Below, piece after piece: positions 53,631-63,988 of a DNA stretch of 64,000 bases. Each line of letters starts with the position of its first letter. Position 1 is the first letter of the stretch. The DNA is taken from positions 62,001 to 126,000 of the forward strand of contig NZ_ALAP01000008.1 of NCBI RefSeq assembly GCF_000280905.1, read 5' to 3'. The position numbers and the translations under genes were made by a program. The stretch comes from Streptomyces sp. AA1529 (GTDB lineage: Bacteria > Actinomycetota > Actinomycetes > Streptomycetales > Streptomycetaceae). A model generated the notes under the pieces. That model had not been told where the DNA came from and did not search any database. It saw only the letters and a program-made list of their open reading frames with translations.

Positions 53631-54586
53631 TGGACGCCGTCGACGTCGCGGTGCGGCTGCTGGCCGTGCTGCTCTCCTTCCTCGTGCTGCCGCTGCTGGT
53701 CGGGCAGACCGAGCACAAGGTCATGGCCCATATGCAGGGGCGGGTCGGCCCGATGCACGCGGGCGGCTTCCACGGCTGGGCCCAGCTGGTCGCCGACGGG
53801 GTGAAGTTCGCGCAGAAGGAGGACATCGTCCCCGAGGGCGCCGACCGGCGGATCTTCCAGCTCGCTCCGGCCCTCGCCCTGATCCCGTATCTGCTCGTCC
53901 TCGTCGCGATCCCGGTGGCACCCGACGGCGGTGTGGTACAGGTCCTGGACGCCGGGATCTTCTTCGTGCTGGCCGTGATGGGCGTCGGCATCCTCGGCTC
54001 GCTGATGGGCGGCTGGGCGTCGGCCAACAAGTTCTCGCTGCTGGGCGGGTTGCGGACCGCGGCCCAGCTGCTGGCCTACGAGCTGCCGATGCTGCTGGCC
54101 GCCGCGTCCGTCACCATGGCGGCCGGCACCCTCTCGCTGCCCGGGATCCTCGGGGTGTGGGAGTGGTGGTGGCTGCCGTGGCAGGCGGTGGGGGCGGTGG
54201 TCTTCTTCACCGCGGGCCTCGCCGAGCTCCAGCGCCCGCCGTTCGACGCGCCGATCGCCGACTCGGAGATCATCTTCGGCGCGTACACCGAGTACACCGG
54301 GCTGCGGTTCGCGCTCTTCCTGCTCGCCGAGTACGCGGGCATCGTCGTCCTCTCCGCGCTGACCGCCGTGCTCTTCCTCGGCGGCTGGCACGGTCCCTTC
54401 GCGGACGGCCTGGGCTGGCTGTGGATGCTGCTCAAGACCGGCGTCCTCGCCTTCGGGGTGATCTGGCTGCGGGTCAGCTACCCCCGGCTGCGCGAGGACC
54501 AGATCCAGCGGCTGGCCTGGACGGCCCTCGTCCCGCTCGCCCTCTTCCAGATCGCCCTCACGGGTGTCGTCAAGGTGGTGATGTAG
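53630..54586 (+). CDS. nuoH2: Complex I subunit H, second copy
   Basis: 318 residues, eight helices, without the long tail of Nuo[51 protein letters not shown] and the SYPRLREDQ ending are recognisable. The acidic loop reads PIADSEI where NuoH has PESEGDL, so one family glutamate is lost although later acids remain. Membrane anchor for the peripheral arm. Starts within the nuoC2 stop codon. Confidence 0.9.
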   Translation: MDAVDVAVRLLAVLLSFLVLPLLVGQTEHKVMAHMQGRVGPMHAGGFHGWAQLVADGVKFAQKEDIVPEGADRRIFQLAPALALIPYLLVLVAIPVAPDGGVVQVLDAGIFFVLAVMGVGILGSLMGGWASANKFSLLGGLRTAAQLLAYELPMLLAAASVTMAAGTLSLPGILGVWEWWWLPWQAVGAVVFFTAGLAELQRPPFDAPIADSEIIFGAYTEYTGLRFALFLLAEYAGIVVLSALTAVLFLGGWHGPFADGLGWLWMLLKTGVLAFGVIWLRVSYPRLREDQIQRLAWTALVPLALFQIALTGVVKVVM

Positions 54587-54588
54587 CC

Positions 54589-55302
54589 GTGTCCCACGCC
54601 TCTTCCGCGGGCACGCCCGCCGAGCGGCCCGGCGCGCGGCGCGGAGTGTTCGGCTCCGGGCTGGCCAAGGGCCTGGCCGTCACGCTCCGGACCATGACCC
54701 GGCGCTCGGTCACCGAGCACTACCCGGACACCCAGCCCGAACTGCCGCCCCGCAGCCGCGGGGTCATCGGCCTGTTCGAGGAGAACTGCACCGTCTGCAT
54801 GCTCTGCGCCCGCGAGTGCCCGGACTGGTGCATCTACATCGACTCGCACAAGGAGACGGTGCCTCCCGCCGCGCCGGGCGGCCGGGAGCGCAGCCGCAAT
54901 GTCCTGGACCGGTTCGCCATCGACTTCGCCCTGTGCATGTACTGCGGTATCTGCATCGAGGTGTGCCCCTTCGACGCGCTGTTCTGGTCGCCGGAGTTCG
55001 AGTACGCGGAGACCGACATCCGTGAGCTGACCCACGAACGGGACACCCTCCGCGAGTGGATGTGGACCGTGCCCGAGCCGCCGCCGCTGGACGAGAGCGC
55101 GGAGGAGGCCAAGGAGGTGGCCGCCGCCCGCAAGGCCGCCGAGAAGGCCACGCAGGTGGCCGAGGCCGACATGCTCGCCGCGCACCGCGAACACCCCGCC
55201 GAGGAGACCGCCGCACCTGCCGGGCAGCCGCCCCCGACCCCGGACCCGGAGGCGACGGACCGGACCCCGAAGGACCAGGACACGCGGGGCGGTGCCGAGT
55301 GA
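54589..55302 (+). CDS. nuoI2: Complex I subunit I, second copy (2 x [4Fe-4S])
   Basis: 237 residues. Both ferredoxin motifs are complete: Cys67, 70, 73, 77 and Cys116, 119, 122, 126. A charged helical tail (about 165-200, [19 protein letters not shown]) may be a coiled coil or docking site. In the absence of NuoEFG this subunit is the likely entry point for electrons, for example from ferredoxin. Starts 3 bp after nuoH2. Confidence 0.9.
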   Translation: MSHASSAGTPAERPGARRGVFGSGLAKGLAVTLRTMTRRSVTEHYPDTQPELPPRSRGVIGLFEENCTVCMLCARECPDWCIYIDSHKETVPPAAPGGRERSRNVLDRFAIDFALCMYCGICIEVCPFDALFWSPEFEYAETDIRELTHERDTLREWMWTVPEPPPLDESAEEAKEVAAARKAAEKATQVAEADMLAAHREHPAEETAAPAGQPPPTPDPEATDRTPKDQDTRGGAE

Positions 55303-55913
55303 ACGCTCTCGCGCGAAGCGCCGCCACGCACGTGGCCGCCGACCACCACGGCTTTCTCTCCCCCTCCGGGGTGGAGATCGTCTTCGTGCTCGTCGGGCTC
55401 GTCACCCTCGGCGCGGCCCTGGCCACCGTGACCACCGAACAGCTGGTGCACGCCGCGCTGTGGCTGGTCGTCGCGCTCGGCGGGGTCGCCGTCGAATACC
55501 TCCTGCTGACCGCCGAGTTCATCGCCTGGGTGCAGGTGCTGATCTACGTCGGCTCCGTCGTCGTCCTTCTCCTCTTCGGACTCATGCTGACCAGGGCCCC
55601 CATCGGGCGCTCACCCGACGCGGACTCCGGCAACCGGTGGGTGGCGCTCGCCGTCTCCCTCGCGGCGGCGGCCACCCTGGTGACCGTCGTCGTCGACGCC
55701 TTCCGCGCCACCTGGATCGACCTGGCGGACCCCGCGGGTCCCGGCAGCGGCTCCTCCGAGGTCACCGGCACCGCCCTCTTCCGGCACTGGGTGCTGCCCT
55801 TCGAGGCGCTCTCGGTGCTCCTGCTCGCCGCGCTCGTCGGCGCCGTCGTCCTCTCCCGCCGCGACGGCGACCGCGACCTCCCTCCCGGGCGCACCAGGGC
55901 CGGTGAGCGCTGA
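55299..55913 (+). CDS. nuoJ2: Complex I subunit J, second copy
   Basis: 204 residues, five helices. [31 protein letters not shown] matches the NuoJ coupling helix region. It lacks the 130-residue tail of the first NuoJ. GTG start overlaps nuoI2; the last base is shared with the nuoK2 start. Confidence 0.9.
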   Translation: MNALARSAATHVAADHHGFLSPSGVEIVFVLVGLVTLGAALATVTTEQLVHAALWLVVALGGVAVEYLLLTAEFIAWVQVLIYVGSVVVLLLFGLMLTRAPIGRSPDADSGNRWVALAVSLAAAATLVTVVVDAFRATWIDLADPAGPGSGSSEVTGTALFRHWVLPFEALSVLLLAALVGAVVLSRRDGDRDLPPGRTRAGER

Positions 55914-56347
55914 TGCACCTCGCCTATCCCGCGGTACTCGCCGTCCTCCTCTTCTGCGTCGGCCTCTACGGCGTCCTCGCACGCCGGAACGCCATCCTCG
56001 TCCTGATGGCCGTCGAACTGATGCTCAACGCCGTCAACATCAACCTCGTCGCCTTCGACGTCTGGCTCCGCGACACCCTGCACGCGGGCCAGGCACTCAC
56101 CCTCTTCACCATCGCGATCGCCGCGGCCGAGATCGGCATCGGGCTGGCGATCGTCCTGCTCGTCCACCGCAACCGCGGCAGCTCCGACATCGACGGACTC
56201 CGGGACCTCCGCGAGAGCGACGGCCCGGCAGCGGGCGGCGGCGGTCCACGCGAGGAGAAGAGTCCGGCACCCGCCACCGACAACGACGCCGAGAGCGGCT
56301 CCGACCGGCAGGTCCAGAGCCCCGCCGCAGGGAGGCGGCACGCGTGA
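55913..56347 (+). CDS. nuoK2: Complex I subunit K, second copy
   Basis: 144 residues. [20 protein letters not shown] and [18 protein letters not shown] keep both buried glutamates. A hydrophilic C-terminal tail of about 45 residues, absent from the first NuoK (99 residues), is unusual for this subunit. Overlaps nuoL2 by GTGA. Confidence 0.9.
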   Translation: MHLAYPAVLAVLLFCVGLYGVLARRNAILVLMAVELMLNAVNINLVAFDVWLRDTLHAGQALTLFTIAIAAAEIGIGLAIVLLVHRNRGSSDIDGLRDLRESDGPAAGGGGPREEKSPAPATDNDAESGSDRQVQSPAAGRRHA

Positions 56348-58398
56348 GCACCACGACACTCGCAGCGCTGGTCCCCGTCCTCCCGGCGCTCGGTGCGCTC
56401 GCCGGGCTGCTCCTCGGCCGCCGCGCCCCCGGCTTCGTCCGCCCGCTCGCGGTCCTGCCCACCCTCGCCGCCGCGGTCCTCGCCGTCGTCGTCGCGGCCC
56501 GCCAGGGAGGCGGCCCGGCGCTGCGTGCGGCCACCGAACTCGCACCCACCGGCAACGACGCGCTCCCCCTCCAGCTGGCGCTCAACCTCGACGGCTTCGC
56601 GGTCCTGGTCGCCGTCCTCGTCGGAGCCGTCGCCACCTGCGTGCAGCTCTACTCCTCCGGCTACCTGCGCGACGACCCGCGCTACGCCTCCTATGCCGCG
56701 CTGGTCTCGCTCTTCACGGCCGCGATGTTCCTCGTGGTCTACAGCGACGACCTGATCGTGCTGCTCGTCGGCTGGGAGGTCATGGGCATCTGCTCCTACT
56801 TCCTGGTCGGGCACTACTGGGAGACCCCGGCGGCGCGTGCCGCCTCCCTCAAGGCGTTCCTGGTCACCAAGCTGGGCGATGTGCCGTTCCTGATCGGCAT
56901 CCTGGCGCTGGCCTCGGAGGCCGGCAGCTTCCGCATCAGCACCGTCGTCACCCGCCTCACCTCCAGCCTCTCCGGGTACGAGCTGACCCACCCCACGGTG
57001 ATCGCCCTGCTGCTGCTCGCCGGGGTCGCGGGGAAGTCGGCGCTGCTGCCGCTGCACTCCTGGCTGCCGGACGCGATGGCGGGCCCCACCCCCGTCTCCG
57101 CGCTGATCCACGCCGCCACCATGGTCGCGGCGGGCGTCTACTTCGTGGCCCGGCTGCTGCCCGTCTTCACCGCCTCCGCCGCCGCACTGCTCGTCCTCGC
57201 GGTGCTGGCGGCGCTCACCATGACCGGCTCGGCACTCGCCGCACTCGCGCAGGACGACATCAAACGCGTCCTCGCCTACTCGACCATCAGCCAGCTCGCC
57301 TACATGGCCGGCGCACTGGCCGTCGCCGACCGCGGCGCGGCCGTCTTCCACCTGCTGGTGCACGGCGCGTTCAAGGCGCTGCTGTTCCTGGCCGCCGGGG
57401 TGGTCATCCACGCGGCCGGCACCAACTCGCTGACGGTGATGGCCCGCACGGGCGGGATCGCCCGGCGCGTCCCCGACGCCTACTGGACGATGACCATCGC
57501 CCTGCTGGCCCTCGCCGCGATCCCGCCGTTCTCCGGGTTCTTCTCCAAGGAAGCCGTGCTGGCGGCGGCCGAGCACGCCGCCTTCGGCGATGCGCATCCC
57601 CCGTTCGCCGGGGCGCACGCGGTGCCCGCGGGCGCCGGCTGGATCGTCCTGGCCGCCGGACTGGTCACCGCGCTGCTGACCGCCGCCTACGCGGCTCGGC
57701 TGTGGCTGCTCGCCTTCCGGGGCGGCCCCGCCGTCGCGCCGCTCGCCGTCACCGGCGAGAAGGTCGCCGAACACGTACCCGAAGAGGTGCCGCAGCAGGC
57801 GCCCGAGACGGAACTCGCCACCCCCGGCCCCGTGCACCGGCACCCCGGCCACGACGAGCACCGCCCCGCCCCGGCCGTCATGAACCTCGTCCTGTGGACG
57901 CTCGCGCTGCCCACCCTCGCCCTGGGCATCGCCTTCCCCGTACTGCCCCGCTGGTTCGACGGCGCCTCCCTCACCCCCACGCCGGCCACCTCCGTGCTCG
58001 CCACCGGCGTCGCCCTGGTCGGCGGCCTGCTCACCTACGCCACCTGGCGGCACAGCAGCGCGCTCGCCGCCCTCCACCCCGAACACGACGCCGACCCCGG
58101 CGTGCTGCTGCTGGGGCCGCTGCACCGGCACGCGGCGGCCGGATTCCATCTGGACGCGCTCTACCGCGCCGTGGTCGTACGCCCCGTCCAGGGCGCGGCC
58201 GGGCTGGTGCGCTTCCTGGACAGCGCGGTCGTCGACACCTACGTGGCAGCCGCCGGACGCACCCCGCGCCTGCTGGGCGCCGCCGTCCGGCGGGCCCAGA
58301 CGGGCAACGTGCAGACCTACCTCGGCGCGCTGCTGACGGGCTCCCTGGCGCTCGCCGTCATCGCCGTGGTGGCCATGACCGGAAACGGAGGGGCGTGA
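56344..58398 (+). CDS. nuoL2: Complex I subunit L, second copy
   Basis: 684 residues. Antiporter-like core with [17 protein letters not shown] (glutamate), [40 protein letters not shown] lysine region, and [20 protein letters not shown] His-rich loop ([11 protein letters not shown], about 498-510) interrupts the region before the last helices and could bind metal. Pumping residues look intact. Confidence 0.9.
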   Translation: MSTTTLAALVPVLPALGALAGLLLGRRAPGFVRPLAVLPTLAAAVLAVVVAARQGGGPALRAATELAPTGNDALPLQLALNLDGFAVLVAVLVGAVATCVQLYSSGYLRDDPRYASYAALVSLFTAAMFLVVYSDDLIVLLVGWEVMGICSYFLVGHYWETPAARAASLKAFLVTKLGDVPFLIGILALASEAGSFRISTVVTRLTSSLSGYELTHPTVIALLLLAGVAGKSALLPLHSWLPDAMAGPTPVSALIHAATMVAAGVYFVARLLPVFTASAAALLVLAVLAALTMTGSALAALAQDDIKRVLAYSTISQLAYMAGALAVADRGAAVFHLLVHGAFKALLFLAAGVVIHAAGTNSLTVMARTGGIARRVPDAYWTMTIALLALAAIPPFSGFFSKEAVLAAAEHAAFGDAHPPFAGAHAVPAGAGWIVLAAGLVTALLTAAYAARLWLLAFRGGPAVAPLAVTGEKVAEHVPEEVPQQAPETELATPGPVHRHPGHDEHRPAPAVMNLVLWTLALPTLALGIAFPVLPRWFDGASLTPTPATSVLATGVALVGGLLTYATWRHSSALAALHPEHDADPGVLLLGPLHRHAAAGFHLDALYRAVVVRPVQGAAGLVRFLDSAVVDTYVAAAGRTPRLLGAAVRRAQTGNVQTYLGALLTGSLALAVIAVVAMTGNGGA

Positions 58399-58399
58399 C

Positions 58400-59986
58400 G
58401 TGATCCCGCTCGACGACACTGTCCTGCAGGCGCTCCTGATCGCCGTCGTCGCCCTGCCGCTGCTCGGAGCGGCCGCCGCGCTGCTGCCCGCACCGCCCGG
58501 CCTGCGCGGCCGCAGCCCCGAGCAGGCCGTGCTGCGGCACGGGGTGACCGTCACCGGCGCCGTACTCGTCCTCGCGGTCCTGCTGGCCCTCGGCTTCGAC
58601 CACGACCGCCCCGGCACCATGCAGGCCGAGACGAACGCCGACTGGATCCCCGCACTGGGGGTCCGGCTGCACCTGGGGACCGACGGCGTCTCGCTGCCGC
58701 TGCTCGTCCTCACCGCGCTGCTGTCGTTCCTGTGCGCGCTGCACTGCTACGCGAAGCGGCCGCCGGGGCCCGGACCCAAGGGCCTGGTCGCGCTGCTGCT
58801 CCTGCTGGAGTGCGGCACCCTCGCCACCTTCGCGGTGCTCGACCTGGTGCTGTTCTTCCTGGCGTTCGAGACGGTGCTCGTCCCGATGTACTTCCTGATC
58901 GCCCGGTGGGGCGGCGCCGGCCGGGGACCGGCGGCGTGGAAGTTCGTGCTCTACACGCTGCTCGGCTCCGTCGTGCTGCTGCTCGGACTGCTGGTGCTCG
59001 GCCTGAACGCCGGAACGTTCGACATGGTGCGGCTCGCCCAGGCGCACGGCTCCGGCCTCGGCCACACCACCCAGGCGGTCGCGGCCCTGGCCATCGGCGT
59101 CGGACTCGCGGTCAAAGCGCCCATGTGGCCGCTGCACAGCTGGCTCCCGGACGCCCACACGGCGGCACCCACGGTGGGCTCCGTGCTGCTGGCCGGAGTG
59201 CTGCTGAAGATGGGCACCTACGGGTTCGTGCGGATCCTGCTGCCCGGCGTCCCCGAAGGCGCGCACACCTTCGCGCCCTATCTGGCGGCGTTCGCCGTCG
59301 CGGGCATCCTCTACGGCTCGCTCGTCTGCCTCGCCCTCGCGCGCCGGGGCGCCAAGGGCGACCTCAAGCGGCTGATCGCCTACTCCTCGGTGGGCCACAT
59401 GGGCTTCGTCCTGCTGGGCATCGCCACGCTCACCCGCACCGGGGTCAACGGCGCGCTGTACGCGAACCTCGCCCACGGCCTGATCACCGGGCTGCTGTTC
59501 TTCCTCGTCGGCGCGGTCAAGGACCGCACCGGCACCGGCGACCTCGACGCCCTGGCCGGAACCACCGGCGGCGCCCTCTACGGCCGGGCGCCGCGGCTCG
59601 GCGGGCTGCTCGCCTTCGGCGCGGTGGCCTCCCTGGGACTGCCCGGACTGGCCGGGTTCTGGGGAGAGCTGCTGGCCCTGCTGGGCGCCTACCATCCGGC
59701 GCCCGGACTGAGCCGGTCCGCCTTCCTGGTCTTCCTCGCCCTCGGCGCCCTGGGCACCCTGCTGACCGCCGGGTATCTGCTCCAGGTCGTCCGCCGGGTC
59801 TGCATGGGCGACCCGGCCGAGGTCCGGCCCGAAGCGCTCGCCACGGTGCCGGACATGCGCGCCCACGAGTTCGCCGCCTGGACCCCGCTGGTCGTCCTGA
59901 CCCTCGTCGCCGGACTGTGGCCCGGAGCCCTCCTGGGCCTGATGGAGCCGGCCGTACAGAACCTCCTGCCAGGAGTGGCCCGATGA
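58400..59986 (+). CDS. nuoM2: Complex I subunit M, second copy
   Basis: 528 residues, antiporter-like. FLAFETVLVPMYFLIARWGG holds the glutamate, [25 protein letters not shown] the lysine region, and KGDLKRLIAYSSVGHMGFV is conserved. GTG start two bases after the nuoL2 stop; ATGA overlap with nuoN2. Confidence 0.9.
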   Translation: MIPLDDTVLQALLIAVVALPLLGAAAALLPAPPGLRGRSPEQAVLRHGVTVTGAVLVLAVLLALGFDHDRPGTMQAETNADWIPALGVRLHLGTDGVSLPLLVLTALLSFLCALHCYAKRPPGPGPKGLVALLLLLECGTLATFAVLDLVLFFLAFETVLVPMYFLIARWGGAGRGPAAWKFVLYTLLGSVVLLLGLLVLGLNAGTFDMVRLAQAHGSGLGHTTQAVAALAIGVGLAVKAPMWPLHSWLPDAHTAAPTVGSVLLAGVLLKMGTYGFVRILLPGVPEGAHTFAPYLAAFAVAGILYGSLVCLALARRGAKGDLKRLIAYSSVGHMGFVLLGIATLTRTGVNGALYANLAHGLITGLLFFLVGAVKDRTGTGDLDALAGTTGGALYGRAPRLGGLLAFGAVASLGLPGLAGFWGELLALLGAYHPAPGLSRSAFLVFLALGALGTLLTAGYLLQVVRRVCMGDPAEVRPEALATVPDMRAHEFAAWTPLVVLTLVAGLWPGALLGLMEPAVQNLLPGVAR

Positions 59987-61584
59987 CCGCGCTCCCGATG
60001 ACAGCGCTCACCGCCGGACAGGCCGCGCCCGGCCTCACCCGGACGGCGCCGCGCGCCGACCTCGCCCAGGGCACCGGCCTCGTGCAGAGCATCGACTGGG
60101 CCGCCGTCGCGCCACCCGCCCTCGTCGCCGTGGCCGCGCTGGTCGTGCTCGTGGCCGAACTCTTCCTGGCCGAACGGCACAAGGGGCTGCTCGGCGTGGT
60201 GTCCGCCGCCGCGCTCGCCCTCGCCGGGCTGGCCCTCGTCCCGCTCGTCGGCGAGGACCGCGCCACCTTCTGCCTCACCTCCGGCACGCGCGCGTGCAGC
60301 TACGTCGCCGACACCTTCACCCTCACCGTCCAGCTCCTCGTCCTGGGCGGCGCCCTCGTCACCGCGCTGCTGTCCATGACCGCGGTCCGCCGGGAGCGGC
60401 TGCCCGCGGGGGAGTTCTGGTTCCTGCTGCTCTCCTCCGCCGCCGGTGCCGCCCTGCTGCCCGCCGCGCGCGACTTGGCGACGCTCGTCGTCGCCCTGGA
60501 GGTCGCCTCGCTCCCGGCCTTCGCGCTGGTCGGCCTGCGGCGCGGCGAGCGGCTCTCGTCCGAGGCCGCGCTGAAGTTCTTCCTCTCCTCCGTGGTCGCC
60601 ACCGCCGTGATGCTGCTGGGCGTCAGCTTCGTCTACGCCGCCACCGGCAGCATGCATCTGAGCACCGTCGCCGAGGCGCTGCCCGGGACCGACAGCCGGC
60701 TGAGCACCCTCGCGGCCACCGGCGTGGCGCTGACCATGGTCGGCTTCGCCTTCAAGACCGCCGCGGCACCCTTCCACTTCTGGGTCCCCGACACCTATGT
60801 GGGCGCCCCGGTGCCGGTGGCCGCCTATCTGTCGGTCATCGGCAAGGCCGCGGGCTTCTCCGGACTGATCCTGGTCGCCGTGCGGGCCTTCCCCTCGTAC
60901 GCGGATGCCTGGGGGCCCGCGCTCGCCGTACTCGCCGCGCTGACCATGAGCGTCGGCAACCTGGGCGCGCTGCGGCAGCGCACCGACCGGGCGCACGGTG
61001 CCGTCCGGCTCCTCGCCTGGTCCTCGGTCGGACAGGCGGGCTATCTGCTGGTCCCCATCGCCGCCGCCGGGTACGCGGACGAGCCGGACCGGGCGGTCGG
61101 CACCACGCTCGCCTACGCCCTGATGTACGCCGTCGTGAACCTGGGCGCCTTCGCCGTCGTCGCCGCGGTCCGGCCCTCCGGTGCGGACGGCCGCCTCGAC
61201 GACTTCCGCGGCCTGGTCCACACCCGCCCGGTCGCCGCCGCGGCCCTCGCGTTCTTCCTGCTGTGCCTGGCCGGACTGCCGCCGGGCGTCGTCGGCCTGT
61301 TCGCCAAGGTCGCCGTCTTCCAGTCCGCCGTGGACGCGGGGCTGGGCTGGCTCGCCGTCGTCATGGCGCTCAACGTCGTGGTCGCGCTCGTCTACTACCT
61401 GACCTGGACCGCGCTGCTCTTCCGCCCCGCCGCGGACCAGCAGCGGACGGCTGAGCCCCGCCCGGCCCTCCCGCGGCTCTCCGCCCCGCTCACCGCGACC
61501 CTCGCGCTGACCGGGGCGCTCGCGCTGGCCACCTCCGGCGCGCCGCAGCTCGTGCTCCGGTTCACCACCGCCGCGCTCTTCTGA
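59983..61584 (+). CDS. nuoN2: Complex I subunit N, second copy
   Basis: 533 residues, antiporter-like. VVALEVASLPAFALVGL (glutamate) and FKTAAAPFHFWVPDTYVGAPVPVAAYLSVIGK (two lysines) are kept. The RTDRAHGAVRLLAWSSVGQAGY segment replaces the usual QTDIKRLLAYSSIAHAGF. Last gene of the second operon; a modest CGCCGGG/CCCGGCG hairpin at 61602-61624 may terminate it. Confidence 0.9.
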   Translation: MTALPMTALTAGQAAPGLTRTAPRADLAQGTGLVQSIDWAAVAPPALVAVAALVVLVAELFLAERHKGLLGVVSAAALALAGLALVPLVGEDRATFCLTSGTRACSYVADTFTLTVQLLVLGGALVTALLSMTAVRRERLPAGEFWFLLLSSAAGAALLPAARDLATLVVALEVASLPAFALVGLRRGERLSSEAALKFFLSSVVATAVMLLGVSFVYAATGSMHLSTVAEALPGTDSRLSTLAATGVALTMVGFAFKTAAAPFHFWVPDTYVGAPVPVAAYLSVIGKAAGFSGLILVAVRAFPSYADAWGPALAVLAALTMSVGNLGALRQRTDRAHGAVRLLAWSSVGQAGYLLVPIAAAGYADEPDRAVGTTLAYALMYAVVNLGAFAVVAAVRPSGADGRLDDFRGLVHTRPVAAAALAFFLLCLAGLPPGVVGLFAKVAVFQSAVDAGLGWLAVVMALNVVVALVYYLTWTALLFRPAADQQRTAEPRPALPRLSAPLTATLALTGALALATSGAPQLVLRFTTAALF

Positions 61585-61662
61585 CCGCGCGCGGCGCGGT
61601 GCGCCGGGACGCGCCGGCCCGGCGGAAACGTTCGGGCGGAACGCCGACGGGAGGACCCGGAG

Positions 61663-61688
61663 GGAACTGAGAACGCCCGCTCTCCGTT
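61663..61688 (+). promoter_or_regulatory. Candidate SigR/SigH-type (ECF) promoter for htpX
   Basis: GGAAC (61663-61667) and GTT (61686-61688) are exactly 18 bases apart, matching the GGAAT/C-N18-GTT pattern of thiol-stress sigma factor SigR. It lies about 90 bp upstream of htpX, which encodes a membrane quality-control protease. Match by eye only. Confidence 0.45.
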
Positions 61689-61779
61689 GACGCAAAAGGG
61701 AGGGTCCACTGGACGGGGTTGCTGAGGGCGGAAGGTCTGCCCGGGTCAGGGCTCCGCAGCACCATCTGGAGGGCGTACC

Positions 61780-62646
61780 GTGCACCGCCGGCACAACGGG
61801 CTGAGGACAGCCCTGCTCCTGGGAGGGCTGTCCGCTCTCATCGTCGTCATCGGGAGCTTCTTCGGCACCACGGGCCTGGTCGTCGCACTGCTGGTCGCGC
61901 TGGGCACCAACGCCTACGCCTACTGGAACAGCGACAAGCTCGCACTGCGCGCCATGCGCGCCCGCCCGGTCAGCGAGTTCGAGGCGCCGCAGCTCTACCG
62001 CATGGTCCGGGAGCTGTCCACAGCCGCCCGCCAGCCCATGCCGCGGCTCTACCTCTCGCCCACCCAGGCACCCAACGCCTTCGCCACCGGACGCAACCCG
62101 CGCAACGCCGCGGTGTGCTGCACCGACGGCATCCTGCGGCTGCTGGACGAACGCGAGCTGCGCGGAGTTCTGGGCCACGAGCTGAGCCACGTCCACAACC
62201 GGGACATCCTCATCTCCTCCGTCGCGGGCGCTCTCGCCTCGGTGGTGCTCTTCCTCGTCAACTTCGCCTGGCTGATCCCGGTGGGGCGCGCCGACGACGA
62301 CGAGGGGCCCGGTCTGGTCGGGATGCTGCTGATCATGCTGCTGGGCCCGCTCGCGGCCTCCCTCATCCAGTTGGCCGTCTCCCGCTCCCGCGAGTACGAG
62401 GCGGACGCCTCCGGGGCGCAGCTCACCGGGGACCCCCTGGCGCTCGCTTCGGCCCTGCGCAAGCTGGAGGCCGGCACGGCCCAGCTGCCGCTGCCGCCCG
62501 AGCCGCGGCTGGAGACGGCGAGCCACCTGATGATCGCCAACCCGTTCCGCCGCGGCGAGGGCGGTATGACGAAACTTTTCTCCACCCATCCTCCGATGGC
62601 GGAACGTGTCGCCCGGCTGGAGAAGATGGCAGGCTGGCCCGGGTGA
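61780..62646 (+). CDS. htpX: Membrane zinc metalloprotease HtpX (M48 family)
   Basis: 288 residues from a GTG. Two N-terminal helices, then the zinc site HELSH (133-137) in [12 protein letters not shown] and a third ligand in [11 protein letters not shown] (about 205). Two more helices lie between. It degrades misfolded membrane proteins. A SigR-like promoter element lies upstream. The stop overlaps the yccF-like gene. Confidence 0.95.
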   Translation: MHRRHNGLRTALLLGGLSALIVVIGSFFGTTGLVVALLVALGTNAYAYWNSDKLALRAMRARPVSEFEAPQLYRMVRELSTAARQPMPRLYLSPTQAPNAFATGRNPRNAAVCCTDGILRLLDERELRGVLGHELSHVHNRDILISSVAGALASVVLFLVNFAWLIPVGRADDDEGPGLVGMLLIMLLGPLAASLIQLAVSRSREYEADASGAQLTGDPLALASALRKLEAGTAQLPLPPEPRLETASHLMIANPFRRGEGGMTKLFSTHPPMAERVARLEKMAGWPG

Positions 62647-63047
62647 AGACCCTCCTCAATCTCATCTGGCTGATCTTCTCCGGCTTGTGGATGGCCCTGG
62701 GCTACGTCCTGGCCGGACTCATCTGCTGTGTGCTCATCATCACGGTGCCCTGGGGCCTGGCCTGCTTCCGCATCGCCGCCTACGCCCTGTGGCCGTTCGG
62801 CAGAACCGTCGTACAGCGCCCCGGAGCCGGCGCCGCGTCCGGTGCCGGGAACATCGTCTGGCTCGTCTTCGCGGGCATCTGGCTCACCCTCGGCCACATC
62901 ACGCTGGGAGTGGGCCTGTGCCTCACCCTCATCGGCATCCCCTTCGGACTGGCGCACTTCAAGATGGTCCCGATCTCGCTGATGCCGCTGGGCCGCGAGA
63001 TCGTCTCCACCGGCGCCCCGGCGGCCTACCCGGGATACCGCTGGTGA
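62643..63047 (+). CDS. YccF-domain inner-membrane protein
   Basis: 134 residues with four hydrophobic segments in two similar halves. [22 protein letters not shown] matches [22 protein letters not shown], and [19 protein letters not shown] matches [19 protein letters not shown], the YccF duplication. GTG start overlaps the htpX stop, so both are made together. Function unknown; stress-related by association with htpX. Confidence 0.85.
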   Translation: MKTLLNLIWLIFSGLWMALGYVLAGLICCVLIITVPWGLACFRIAAYALWPFGRTVVQRPGAGAASGAGNIVWLVFAGIWLTLGHITLGVGLCLTLIGIPFGLAHFKMVPISLMPLGREIVSTGAPAAYPGYRW

Positions 63048-63049
63048 AC

Positions 63050-63080
63050 GCCGGCCCGCCCGCGCCGCGGGCGGGCCGGC
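63050..63080 (+). terminator. Terminator after htpX and the yccF-like gene
   Basis: GCCGGCCCGCCCGC (63050-63063) pairs perfectly with GCGGGCGGGCCGGC (63067-63080), three bases after the stop. Confidence 0.75.
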
Positions 63081-63173
63081 CCCCTCGACCCGACGGCGCC
63101 GATCCCCGGAGTCCGCGGCGGGGCAGCGCTGTTCCGCCGGGAGCCCCAAGAAGCCGGCCCCCGGACACGCGTC

Positions 63174-63213
63174 GGCCCGCCCGGTCCCGCCGCACGGCGG
63201 GACCGGGCGGGCC
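63174..63213 (-). terminator. Terminator of the yajQ-like gene
   Basis: A 19-bp perfect stem (63174-63192 with 63195-63213) lies 18 bases beyond the stop on the minus strand. Confidence 0.8.
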
Positions 63214-63230
63214 GGAACGGCACACCGACG

Positions 63231-63719
63231 TCAGCGGAAGTTGACGTACTGGAGGGCGAAGTCGAAGTCCTTGCCCTTCAGCAGGCCGATGACCTCCTGC
63301 AGGCTGTCCCGGCTCTTCGAGGTCACCCGCAGCTCGTCGCCCTGCACCTGGGCCTTCACGCCCTTGGGCCCCTCGTCCCGGATCACCTTCGCGACCTTCT
63401 TCGCGTTGTCCTGCGAGATGCCTTCCTGGAGCGACGCGGAGATGCGGTACTCCTTGCCCGACGCCTGCGGCTCCCCGGCGTCCAGCGCCTTCAGCGAGAT
63501 ACCGCGCTTGACCAGCTTGGACTGGAAGATGTCGAGCACGGCCTTGACCCGCTCCTCCGAGTTCGCCCGCATCTCGATCCGCTCGCCCGACCACGCGAGG
63601 GACGCGTCCACACCCTTGAAGTCGTAGCGCTGGGAGATCTCCTTCGCGGCCTGGTTCAGCGCGTTGTCGACCTCCTGCCGCTCGACCTTCGAGACGATGT
63701 CGAAACTGGAGTCGGCCAT
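63231..63719 (-). CDS. yajQ: YajQ-family nucleotide-binding protein
   Basis: 162 residues from the ATG at 63719 (AGGAG about 10 bases upstream). [42 protein letters not shown] and the FALQYVNFR ending define the family. Some YajQ proteins bind c-di-GMP and act as regulators; others were reported to bind GTP or RNA. Cytoplasmic. The frame stays open to 63779, but the family begins at MADSSFD. Confidence 0.94.
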   Translation of the reverse strand: MADSSFDIVSKVERQEVDNALNQAAKEISQRYDFKGVDASLAWSGERIEMRANSEERVKAVLDIFQSKLVKRGISLKALDAGEPQASGKEYRISASLQEGISQDNAKKVAKVIRDEGPKGVKAQVQGDELRVTSKSRDSLQEVIGLLKGKDFDFALQYVNFR

Positions 63720-63988
63720 GGTGAGTTGGCTCCTCGTACATAGATCCGGCAGAGAACGACCCCGGAGGGCCGTGCGCAAAGCCTAGCCACCCGCGACCGC
63801 GCTCCGGCCGCTGCCGCGGAGGGCGTCGCGACGAAGCACTCGGCCCGCCCCGAGGCCCCGCCCGGCGGCCCGCGCGACGGCCCCGCGCGGCTGATCAACC
63901 AGGTGGCGAACCACCCCGGTGCATCGGGTATGGTTTACACCGTTGCCACGGCGCACCGCCCCAGGCGGAGTGCCCGGCAGCAATCCCT
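63720..63988. other. Intergenic region before the tRNA at the right edge
   Basis: No gene seen. TGGCGA near 63906 and TATGGT near 63929 could form a promoter for the tRNA that starts at the window edge; the spacing is only roughly right. Confidence 0.35.
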
